From the NCBI GenBank assembly GCA_020152595.1, contig JAIGNY010000165.1, positions 773,501 to 837,500 of the forward strand: a stretch of 64,000 nt of DNA, in the 5' to 3' direction. Positions 1-9,949 of the stretch are shown piece after piece (the first letter of the stretch is position 1; each line of letters starts with the position of its first letter). Under the pieces are notes generated by a model that had not been told where the DNA came from, did no database searches, and saw nothing but the letters and a program-made list of their open reading frames with translations. Source of the DNA: Chiridota heheva. Lineage: Eukaryota; Echinodermata; Holothuroidea; Apodida; Chiridotidae. The position numbers were made by a program, and so were the translations under genes.

Positions 1-302
1 CGGCAATGTCAGTCAAAAGTGAGTCATTGACATGAATTAGTGACTCACATGTGCATCATTGTACCAAATTGTCAGTCACCAGAGTGACTCTGGGGTGGGT
101 CAATTTACTTCAGACCCATTGGCTTTGTACAGAGGTGATTGATTTGGGGTAGGCCTAGGCCTATGTCATTTCACAAAAAATGTAAGTCACGCTAAGTGAC
201 TGGGGTGCGTCAATGTACATGTTTTATCCACCCACTTTGGTGTCATTATGACTCACCTTGTCCAGGACTATAAGGGTAAGTCACACAATTGACAAGTGCA
301 TT
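1..302. repeat. Dispersed TGACTCA-rich repeat R1, copy 1
   Basis: An AP-1-like heptamer (TGACTCA or its complement TGAGTCA) occurs at about 20, 41 and 249, among many partial GTCAC/GTGAC words. The same ordered segment recurs at 465-1066 (interrupted) and at 19763-20010, sharing phrases such as GTGCATCATTGTACCAA, TCAATGTACATGTTT and CACACAATTGA. The left end may lie beyond the window. No coding sequence was seen. Confidence 0.7.
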
Positions 303-464
303 AGGCTACAGTTAGTAGGCCTAGTACTAGTAGTCAGTACGACTACACATAGGCCTACCCAAATAGAGCAGATTTACCGATTTGGATATGTGTCTATGTC
401 TATTAAAAAAGATGCACCTCAAAAGTCAATGGGATTTAACACATCTCCACAAAATTTTCTCAGG

Positions 465-1066
465 TTTTTTTTCTTGGAAAGAGTGACTCTGGGGTAAGTA
501 AATTTACTTCAGACCCATTGACTTTGTATAGAGATGAGTAGTGCTGTCATGACATGTCGAATATCGCGATATCTTTTTCCCACGACAAGAAATATGCCTC
601 ACAATACATATCGTGATACCTAAAATTATATTCAAGTAAGAAATTTTTGTGCAACTAGGCTAGGCTTCTTTGTATGTTACAATTTTAAGATTACAGAATT
701 AAATCTATAAGTCAGTTTCATAATTCATGGTAACGTTGGCTGAAATAATGAACATAGTAGTCACGTGATCATGTTGTCTGCTAGATCTGCAAATAGTTTT
801 TTCTTGCGTCCATAAAAGAAGTAACGTTAGTGATATTAACAATTTGTGTCATGAGTCCGTTTTCTTGAAAAATATCGCGATATATCAATATATGGCGATA
901 TTTTTAGTGAGTGATTTAGGGTAAGTCATTTCACAAAAAATGTCATTCACCTAAGTCAATGTCAGTCACCTAAGTCAATGTACATGTTTTGGTCACCCAC
1001 TTTGGTACAATGACTCATCTTGTCCGGGGATGTAGGGGTGAGTCACACAATTGACAAGTGCATAAT
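465..1066. repeat. R1 repeat, copy 2, split by an insertion
   Basis: The R1 order resumes after a ~365 bp interruption. The left part (about 475-537) matches copy 1 around GACTCTGGGGT and TTTACTTCAGACCCATTG. The right part (about 905-1066) matches from the GTAAGTCATTTCACAAAA segment to CACACAATTGACAAGTGCAT. TGACTCA occurs near 1012 and TGAGTCA near 1039. Confidence 0.6.
538..905. mobile_element. Non-autonomous DNA-transposon-like insertion with TATCGCGATA palindromes
   Basis: This segment interrupts an R1 repeat. It carries ATATCGCGATAT close to its left end (about 560) and ATATCGCGATATATC close to its right end (about 872). The flanks AGATGAGT (left) and TAGTGAGT (right) agree at 6 of 8 positions, which would fit a decayed 8 bp target duplication of the hAT type. 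AT-rich ATCGCGAT-type inner sequence is known from non-autonomous hAT elements. Perfect terminal inverted repeats are not visible, so the superfamily is uncertain. No transposase frame is present. Confidence 0.4.
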
Positions 1067-3630
1067 GAAGTGTCAACACCAGGGCTCAGAAATTGATAAT
1101 ATGTACACTGTATGCATCTAGTGCTATGCTCATAAGAAAATAGCACAATCTTATGCCCAAATCATGTAGTGACCTATATCATCTGGATTAAGGCATGAAC
1201 GCATGTGTATAGAAAAAAATTGATCTACTGTACACACTGAAGCAAAAGTCAATGGGCTACAACACACAGCCAAAAAAGTTGCACTAAAAATTTAGTGCAA
1301 CTCAAATTGCGATACGAAAACTTCCTTACTTTTGTCTTAAAATTCAACCATACATACTGTGATTCCATCTTTAGTAATCCACTAAAGAAAATTTATGAAA
1401 GGCTATTTGGAAGACAAAGTTTTTGCTCTTAAAAAAATGGTTTCTTCAAAAACAGTTTCCTCAAAAAATTGATCTGCATTTCACCAAAACAATGTACGCA
1501 CACTTCCATCTTTGACGGCGAGCACAAACCAAAATGTGAGAGCATTTGCAAATGATTGATTTGTTTTTGAATGGCAGCCCAATTTTTTGTGAAATGCATT
1601 TGCGTTTGCACGTAGGTATCTTTTACTGTGCATTCTCAGCTCCAGCTGATATTTGCAGTACACATATTGCAAATATAAATAGAACTTAATGTAACTCGAA
1701 CAATAGTGCTGTAATTTTTTTTGTTTTTTTAAGTGTATTTGGTCTCCTTAAGCTTAGTTAAGTGTATTTGGTCTCCCTAAGCTTAGTTCTTATGCAAAAC
1801 CAGCATGGAGAAGGTGTCAAGACGTTTGGGAGTAACAAACAAATTAATTGATAAGATATACATTTGTAAATTAATCTTGCATGCGACTTAATTTAGAATA
1901 TTTTTGCCCATTGTAAACATAGCATCGCGTAAGCGCCCATGAAAACTTTTTGTACCTTTCATGTAATTTTGTATACTGGTGCGATACGAGTACACGAATA
2001 CACAGTTAGTCATTTTATGCTTGGTAGTCGAGCAGTACTGGTGGACAAAGAAAATATTTCGCACAACTTTTCGATAAAAATGCTATTTTGTTACCGTATT
2101 AAGACGTTTAAGTTTATTTTAAAAAGTAGTATTGTCATAGTATTGTCAAACAATATTTTGAACAGTAAGTAAATTTTTGGACCTTTTATTGAATGAACTC
2201 TGGATCACTTTGAGAAATGTAAATTGGAGTGTTCTGTTCAACTTCGCCATTTTAATTTGCCATTGGATTGCATAGGGTATGCTCCCTGGCTAATACGAAT
2301 AAAGCTTATTGTTAGTATACTTCAGTATAAAAATATTACACATGAGTTCCATGCATTTGCATTTTCAAGGCATAATATTTTCTCACTTATTGACAGCAGA
2401 TGCCTGAAATATAGTTTATGTATAGAACACTTAATACATTCAAAGAAACAAATAGAATTCTTGCTAAATAACAGTAAAGTTCTGCTTTGGCCACACCAAA
2501 ATGTACCCGACGGTCATTTTTATCACTTTGCATGAAATTTGCATGACAAAAATAACATATTGAAGATGCTATTAAAAACTATCCAACCTGGAGCTCTTAA
2601 ATATGTATGTACTGTAGTGTTACTTCCTATACCGTATTAGGATAAAAGCTTATTAATGGTATTGCGCATAGTTAAAAGTTATATTTAGATCTTGAAATCC
2701 ACAAAAATTAGCCATTTTTCGAGCTGATGTGCCATTTTGAATTATTATTTTTTAATTACTAAACTTATATCTTTTGAATACTAGAATACAATGATATATA
2801 TTCTCTACAAACAATTGTGATTTGTGCTAAATTAAATGTACATTTTTGGGGTCGATGTGGTCAGGAACCTATCCGGTCTGCTTGTTGAGCGTGTGTGTGT
2901 GTGTATATGTACAGGGGTCGAAATTCCCGCTGTACCAAGAACAGTGCTTTTTAAGCAAGAACAGTGAATTTTCAAATATCACTGTTCCGTGGAACAGTGC
3001 TTTTTTTCTCACCCATATAACATCAACATCCTGTAATATATTGTTTTCTGCTCATAAAACATGTTCTAAGAATAAAATGCCTCCTTACAAATATTTTTAA
3101 AGTATGAAAAGCCTTGGGGTCAAAAATTTGCCATAGTGGTTGTGCATTTTTTTTACTTAGCATCGTAAATTGAAGCAATTTTGGTGTACTTACAAAAATC
3201 ACGGTACTAAATAAGTGTATAAGATACACACTCATTTTTTTTGGCGTGTAAACGTTTACTAAAATCCCTAAACATTCACAGCTCTAAAAGTATGTCAGTT
3301 TACACATTCCACGTGGAAAGCATTTCAGTACGTACTACCTGGGGAACAGTTCCCTGGGCAGTTTCCTTCTTAGGCTTACCTTGGAGATGTCGAAATAACA
3401 GCTCCCAGGACCCTGGACTAAGCTTAAATGGGGATTTACTTACTAACAGGGAATATATATGTTGGGGATATTAATGCTTGCTTGAAAAGTGCTCCATATG
3501 TAGAATAAATAACTAGAAATAATGATATGCGTGCGTGATAATTCCGAGAAATTAATGTGGGATGCAAGTCCTCATTAAAATGAACTGTGTGTGTGTGACC
3601 TCAGGTTTTTGGGGGGGACAAAATATAATA
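1067..3630. other. Gene-free stretch
   Basis: AT-rich sequence without a supportable exon. It contains a 30 bp direct duplication at 1731-1789 (unit with GTGTATTTGGTCTCC and AAGCTTAGTT), a short GT run near 2892, and a segment at about 2550-2740 (GGTATTG, TTAAAAGTTATAT, AGCCATTTTT) that recurs at about 7290-7450. Open frames here (such as 2224-2535) have no recognisable domain. Confidence 0.6.
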
Positions 3631-3636
3631 TAAGTT

Positions 3637-3945
3637 CCCACCACGTGGTGTAGTCAACTTGACCATGTCACTCGTATAACTTCCATAATCTGCCGGAAGA
3701 GGTTAGAATTACCCATTGATCCACACATTATGATTCATACAGAACAGCTCATAACTTTTGTTAGAAGCATATTTTTATGTTCAAACATCCCCATGAATTC
3801 ATTTTGCCTTTTAATGCCTTTTAAGTTTGTTTTTTTGTTAGGAAAATATTTTTTCCAGCACGTGGTATGGTCATATTGACCCTCCCCTCTCCCAATGTTT
3901 GCCGAAGACGTTAGAATTTGTGCTACATATTCATAATCTTGAAAA
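3637..3945. repeat. Imperfect direct duplication with CACGTG cores
   Basis: Two ~85 bp blocks (about 3637-3720 and 3859-3940) share the order C-A-C-C/G-ACGTGGT, a GTC-A-TTGACC motif, then GCCG-AAGA-GTTAGAATT. They are separated by about 140 bp of unrelated sequence. Each contains the E-box palindrome CACGTG. No coding sequence was seen. Confidence 0.5.
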
Positions 3946-4732
3946 AAAGATTGTCTCTCCCACATCCCTGATACTGTGTTTGCATGTGTTAATTATAACA
4001 ACTATCACGAGCTTCATTATGTATTTTTACTGTACATACGATATGATACATGTTACAGCCTTACTTAGTTTAGAATTTCGACATCATGACTATTATTTAT
4101 TTCTTGTCTCTCTTACAGGTATATTATGACAATAAAGGTGTATCCAATTTAAAGCAAGGAATTTGCTTTTTATTGACAAATATTTTGGAAGAGTGAGATT
4201 GAATCCGGAACTGTGTTTTGAGCATGCGAAGCATAATGCGAACCTATGTAAATGGCGATTTCGTCCGTCCAGCCGTCCACAGTTTTTCCTGAGATTTCCT
4301 CAGAAATGTTAATGTTTTTTGAGAATTCCTCAGAAAATGTTAAAATCTCTTCAGAGTTTCTCGGAAAAAGTAAAAGTTTCTTCAGATATCCTTATGGAAG
4401 CTTACAATTTCTTTACAAAATATTAAAGTTTTTCAGAGACACTTAAGATAGATTGAAGACTAGTTTCCTTAAAAAGTCTACAAAACATTTGATATTTTCT
4501 TAGAAGATAAGTGTAAAATGATATGATTTTCCAATATTCTTCAGAGATCCTCAAGCGTCTCTCTCGTAGCACTGAAGATTTAAGATTCTTCAAAATATTT
4601 GGGCACCAACGGTTGTATCAGGCATGATTATTAAATTCCGCCTTTATTATTGTGGTCATTTGCATAAAGTTGCTACAGTATATGAACTGACCAGACTTTT
4701 TTATTTACAGTAGTATGCTCAGTCAGGGAGTG
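3946..4732. other. Gene-free stretch
   Basis: No gene was seen. At about 4200-4280 lies a segment with GTCCGTCC and GCCGTCC words resembling 18165-18280, a dispersed-repeat edge. An acceptor-like TCTCTCTTACAG at 4107-4118 is followed by a stop in the phase used by the SRCR exons. Confidence 0.5.
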
Positions 4733-5545
4733 TGACAGGATGTGACTGCATATGGACATAGGGAGGGATGCCATGTGGGACATGGATTGAATCCATGCAG
4801 GACATATGATATAATATATACCATGTAGTATACATTAAGGGCTATATCAGGCATAATTATTTGACTCTGCCTTTTTTTACTTATTTAACAGGTCATTTGC
4901 ATATTATTATATAAACTGACACTGCATACATAGTATGCTGATTTAGGAACTGTGATAGCTAGGACGAGACTTCTTATGAAGCCTATGGGATGTCATGTTG
5001 GACATGGGTGGGATGCCATGTGGGACATGAGGTGGGATGATATGTGGAACAGGGTGGAATGCCATGTAGGATATATGGTGGAATGCCATGTAGGACATAG
5101 GGTGGAATGCCATGGGATGGGTGGGATGCCACGAGTAACACAGAGTGTGACATAGGTTAGGATGCCATGTGTGACATAAAGTAGGAGGCTATGTGGGACA
5201 TAGGGTAGGAGGCCATGGGGACATGCAATGCCATGTGGGACATAAAATAGGATGTCATTGGGACATTGGAAGGGATACCATGTGGAACATATGGAGGGAT
5301 CCATTGTGAGACATAAGGTGGGATGCCATGTGGGACATCAGGTGGAAAGCCACTGATGTGGGACATATTGTGGGATGCCAAGTGGGACATGAGATGTCAT
5401 GTGGGACATGGGGTGGGATGCCATGTGGGAGATATGGTAGAATGCCATGTGGGACAAGGGATGGAATGTCATGTGGGACATGGGGTAGGATGCCATGTGG
5501 GACATTGGATACCATGTTGGACTTAGTGAGAGATGCCATTTTATA
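4733..5545. repeat. Minisatellite MSAT1, degenerate 23-24 bp unit
   Basis: About 30 degenerate tandem units built on GATGCCATGTGGGACAT followed by a variable GGGGTGG-type spacer. Units differ by substitutions and short length changes, so the array is old. Long open frames on both strands through it (Cys-Pro-Thr-rich or Met-Ser-His-rich) are by-products of the repeat. The same GGCATGTGGGACA core forms MSAT2 at 18720-19665. Confidence 0.85.
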
Positions 5546-5699
5546 ATTGGCCAGGTCAAATGATATGGGTGTCAATTTGCATGGGCATGCGAACCATGAC
5601 GGTCTTTACCGTTCTAGTTTAAGAAAGCATTGTCCCATGGAATAGTGGTGAAAATTTAAAATTCAACTCCTGATGTATGTACAGTATGTTTGTGTGTTA

Positions 5700-6715
5700 C
5701 GCCTACATGTATCTTGTAAACATGATACCTCAATAACGGTACATTAGATTCATGTCCTGTGTGGTACACAGATAGCCCACAGTCCGAAAATGTGCCCTAT
5801 TGATTTTGGTATTGATGTCATGCATATTAATGAGTGGGCGAGGCTAAATAAAACAAATTTTTGAAATGTTTATATTTAAACAAGAGTTTGTCCGTTTTGT
5901 TTCATATTTGGTATAATAATGTTGTTAGCTAGTGTCCACATGCTCATGGTATGAAATGTAAAAATGTTGAGTCTCATTAATATGTGTAGTAGGGAAGGGG
6001 GAGGGGTAGGGGAGGGGGAAGTTTAATGTGGTTTTGCCAAATAGAGCTTGTAAACACGAAATCTTTAGAATAACACATTAGATTTATGTCATATGTGGTA
6101 CACAAGTAGCCCACCGTCCGCAGATCTGCCCTTAAAATTTTTGGTGGTGACGTCTTGCATATAATTGAGTGGGTGGGACTTAATGTAAAAATGTTTATAT
6201 TTCAACAACCGCTTGGTTGTTTTGTTTCATATTTGGTATAGTAATTTTGTTAGATAGTGTCCACATGCTCATGTTGTAAAAAATTTGAATCTCATTCATA
6301 TGCGTAGTAGGCAGCCTGGGCTAAATGTGATTTTGCTTGTATATAGCTCGTAAACACGAAATCTCCAGAACGACACATTGTGTTTATGTGGTATGTGTTA
6401 CATAGTTAGGCGATAGTCTGTTGATATGCCCTATTGTTTTTGGTGATGATGTCATGCATATTAATAAGTGGGCAGGGCTTGCTTAATGTAAAAATCTTGA
6501 AATGTTGTTTTTTTAACAACCACTTGTCGTTTTTTTTTCTTTCCTTTTCATATTTGGTATAATGTTGGTGTTCGCTAGTGTGTATGTCTTCATGGTTTTA
6601 AAACATTTAAATTCATCAATATGCATAGTGGGCAGGGCTTAACATGATCAAATTCATGTCATATGTGGGACGCAGATAGCCCATGGTCTGTAGATGCCCT
6701 ATTGTTTTTGCATTA
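5700..6715. repeat. Tandem repeat of about 300 bp, three to four copies
   Basis: Successive units start at about 5712, 6049 and 6350 with a TGTAAACACGAAATC-type phrase. They share TTCATATTTGGTATA, TAGTGTCCACATGCTCATG and GCATATTAATGAGTGGG. A fourth, shortened unit ends near 6715, and a further echo (ATTAATGAGTAGGCGGGGCT) lies near 7115. Spacing is about 337 bp, then about 301 bp. No coding potential was recognised. Confidence 0.7.
5994..6020 (+). other. G-run cluster, possible G-quadruplex
   Basis: Five runs of three to five G separated by one or two bases (GGGGGAGGGGTAGGGGAGGGGG core) inside one unit of the 300 bp tandem repeat. The other units lack the insert. It satisfies the usual G3+N1-7 pattern; any function is speculative. 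Confidence 0.4.
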
Positions 6716-6717
6716 AG

Positions 6718-7012
6718 AATTTTTGGCCCTTAGACCCCTCCAACCCGGCACCCCCGATTTTCTCAAAATCAGGGGTAATCCATACCATTCAACCCGGGAG
6801 ACTCTTCACACTTTATTGACTAGCATCCAGCTATTGTTACACCATACACAACACAGGGGTAATCGATACCTTTTTATCTGATAACATCTTCATAGTTTAT
6901 TCACAGTTCACTTGTTAGCAACCATAGGTCAATAGGTCATTCATCTTATGTAGCTTGCTACATAAATGCTGTTCAGTGATATGAATCAGATTAGTCCTTG
7001 GCAGAGCCTAAA
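6718..7012 (-). repeat. Dispersed repeat R2, reverse-oriented copy
   Basis: The reverse complement of this block matches 41333-41640 in order: the CCAAGGACTA word, AATGACCTATTG, a TGTAACAATAGCTG block, AGGGGTAATC (read as GATTACCCCT at the other locus) and CCTCCAACCC. A third, shorter copy lies at 51687-51810. No coding frame was recognised. Confidence 0.6.
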
Positions 7013-8657
7013 TAAAAAAAAAAACATTATATGCTTGGGAGGACTTTGTGCAAAACCCATGAATGAATGATGGACCATTCTTCATAAGGATGGTTATTTC
7101 ATCATGGGTGGTGATGGCATCATTAATGAGTAGGCGGGGCTCAATGTAAAACTTGAAAATCAACCAACAGTCAAAGGATGCGTCGGAACCACTTAACATT
7201 TTTGTTTTCTGGTGGTTAAGAGATATATTGACTAACTCAAAATCCACCCAAAGGTCATCGTACTTTGCGTCACAAAATGACATATTAAAAATGCTATTTA
7301 ATATCATATAGTGCTCTGAAATTTGAGATATTGTTACTCCATATACCATATCTTAGATTGTAATGTTATTAATGGTATTACACATGGTAAGAAGTTATAT
7401 CTATACCTTAAAATCTACAAAATCACAAAAATAGCCATTTTCAACAATTTGACTTGAGGTACAAAATACTCTAAAATGAAAACAAAACAGAAAACCATTG
7501 CCATTGTTGCCCCAGAGATGGATAAACTAATATACTTTCAGTATGCAAAGCTACAATCATTAACATTTTTGCCTTTTTGGCAAGGACGTTTTGAAAATAA
7601 CCTTTCCATAAACATTTTTACAAAATAAATACTTGCCCTGGGAGCATTATAAGTGTAATTTTTGGATTCCCCATCTTCCATAACAGCCTAGTATCAATTT
7701 TTAAAGCGATACAAAAGTAAAGAAAAAAAATTATAATGGAAATTTGTGTTTGTTGGAAATTCAAAATGGCCACCGACAGCAGGAAATTTAGGCAAATATA
7801 GCAGAGATTCACATGTCCATATCTCAAACTCCACTTAAGCAATAAGGCTACAATTTTAGGGGTGTTCTATATACATAATTCTCAGCATGTGTCAAATTTT
7901 AAGCAAATCTGAGGTAGTGGTTACATGGTCTGTTGAATTGACATGGGATGGCATTAGAGTCAAACTCAAAGCTCAATATCACTCAGGCTGACTCAAACGC
8001 AACAGTGTGTGTAATACTGATATTAGGCCAAAATTAGTCCATAGAAGATAAGGCTTAATTAGGTATCGAAGTTAGAAAAATATCATTAGCTGATCCTGTC
8101 CTTAAAAAAATAAACACTCAGACCCGATGTCAAAGTAAGCAGATCGGGCCAGACATTTCCCTATCATTTTTCTATCTTTTCCATTATTTTGAAACCACAA
8201 GCAATTAAGCTCAGGTTCCACTGCTGATAATATTCCAGATACCAGCTACTCAAATTACACCCACGTGTCCAAAGATAATTGCACACAGTAAATACAGTTC
8301 ATAAAAGTTCACACAGTAGTTGTAACTAGTTCTGACAATAAGGGAACCATTGTTTTCTATGATAACCCTAACTGACCTTTTATTAAACAAGGTGTTTCAT
8401 TACATGCATGCCATATGAACTGTCAATCATTTAGCAAGACATTTATTTTAGGGAGGATAATTGGTTATATTGGTCACAATATTTAGGTTTGTGGTTTGGA
8501 CTGGCTGGAACAGAATTTTAAGGAGAGCCACAGCTAATGTATGCCTAATTATGTTTGAACACCTATCCAATCTACTGCCCTTTTATTATTAGGATTTGGT
8601 CACAGCGTGATTTGGTTTCAAACTACTGTACACACAATGCAAATACTGCATTGGCCC
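7013..8657. other. Gene-free stretch with two dispersed-repeat segments
   Basis: Segment 7290-7450 echoes 2550-2740. Segment 7730-7890 (AATTTGTGTTTGT-GGAAATT, GTCCATATCTCAAA, AACTTAAGCAATAAG) echoes 18005-18150. Nothing resembling an exon was seen. The minus-strand frame at 7008-7349 has no recognisable domain. Confidence 0.55.
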
Positions 8658-9258
8658 TTCAGGTAAGACTTACAGAAATATTCCCATGGATTTTCATTTT
8701 TTTCATATTTGATCGAGGAAAATTGTAAAAACAAAGTGGTGAAAAAACTATGTTAATATCTTATTCGGTTTAGAAGTTTACAAAATTTTAAAGTATTTTT
8801 GAATTTGGACAAAAGTGACTGATTGGCAACATCTGTGATGTCATAGAGACAGTTTCAACAAAAGGTCTTTTGTAGTTCTTTAAAAATGATTTGGATTTTT
8901 TTCCCATTGTAAATGTGATGTACACCATGAAAATAACAAAATGTTTTCTTGTAAATTATCTATTCCACCCTATCTCTATAATGAACCAAAAATGCTGTTC
9001 GATAATGTAACAAAAAATGTGATTAAATTTAGAAGAAATACATAAGAACTGTGCTGGAATTGCCTTGATGACATCACCAAGCTGAAGGACATATACTGTA
9101 CGAGGTGTTTTTAAGAACATTTTTCTACTCTTAACATTGTTACAACTTCTAAACGGAAAAAAAAATTAACATAGTTTTTTTCACCACTTTGTTTCTACAA
9201 ATTTTCTCTATCATATATGAAAAAACGAAAATCCATGGGAATATTCCTTTAATTGTTA
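8658..9258. mobile_element. Inverted-repeat (foldback) element FB1
   Basis: The left arm (8658-8800) reads inward from GAAATATTCCCATGGA through ACAAAGTGGTGAAAAA, TATGTTAATATCTTATTC and GTTTAGAAGTT. The right arm (about 9134-9256) is its reverse complement, ending CCATGGGAATATTCC then TTTAA. The ~330 bp centre contains no frame. Imperfect arms over 100 bp long and lack of a gene identify a non-autonomous foldback or MITE-like element. A second member at 27923-32104 is flanked by TTAA on both sides; here the left TTAA is degraded. Confidence 0.75.
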
Positions 9259-9502
9259 TAACTTCTAAACGGAAAAGATATCAACAGTTTTTTTCACCAC
9301 TTTGTTTCTACAAATTTCCTCTATCATATATTAAGAAAACGAAAATCCATGGAAATATTCCTTTAATTGTTATAACTTCTAAACGGAAAATGATATTAAC
9401 ATAGTTTTTTCACCACTTTGTTTCTATACATTTTCTCTATCATATATGAAAAATGAAAATCCATGGGAATATTCCTTTAATTGTTATAACTTCTAAACGG
9501 AA
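9259..9502. repeat. Tandem amplification of the FB1 right arm, period about 114 bp
   Basis: After the first right arm, the arm sequence is repeated head to tail: TTTAA junctions fall at 9248-9252, 9362-9366 and 9476-9480, each followed by TTGTTATAACTTCTAAACGG. A fourth unit is interrupted at 9502 by LINE copy A and resumes at 13808-13901. Confidence 0.8.
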
Positions 9503-9907
9503 TACCCACACCACCTCCACCACCACTTCTCTCCTCAACCCCCCTTCCTACTCTAAAGCCCCTACCGCCCCCTGCACCAACTCCACTAATACCTTCATAC
9601 ATCAAGCTAAAACCAGCCAAGCAAACAACCAACAAACCAACAAATCCACCAACAAACAACCAACCAAAAAACAACCAACCAAAAAACAACCAATCAACAA
9701 ACAACTAATCAACAAACAACCTATCAACAAACAACCAATCAACAAACAACCCACCTCCCAAACCCACACTGAAGAGAGTATGGATTGTTCGATTACCGAA
9801 CACACCGATCATACTTCTCGTCCAATTTTCAAAAACAATCGCTCCCAAAGAAACAGATCCAAAGAAAAAACAAGCGAACTCAGACCCAGCAGATCTTCCT
9901 CCAGATA
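9503..9907 (+). pseudogene. LINE A: C-terminal remnant of ORF1 with Gln-Pro-Ile-Asn-Lys minisatellite
   Basis: Open frame whose retained end matches the ORF1 C-termini of copies D and E (the SITEHTDHTSRPI stretch, then NRSQRNRSKEK). The zinc-knuckle part is missing through 5' truncation. Between about 9613 and 9755 a 15 bp unit encoding QPINK or QPTKK is repeated eight to nine times. Copies D and E have only one or two units at this place, so the array expanded in this lineage. The product would be a gag-like RNA-binding protein; this piece cannot function alone. Confidence 0.7.
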
Positions 9908-9949
9908 ACCCCCCGCCTCCTTTATGGCATACACCACAAACAATTACAA

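Noticed and set aside
4107-4140. Possible SRCR-gene exon after TCTCTCTTACAG
   Set aside because: In the phase-1 frame used by the gene it stops after three codons and shows no SRCR motif.
4952-5575. Overlapping open frames on both strands rich in Met-Ser-His-Pro or Gly-Met-Trp-Asp
   Set aside because: They coincide exactly with the degenerate minisatellite and show only its periodicity.
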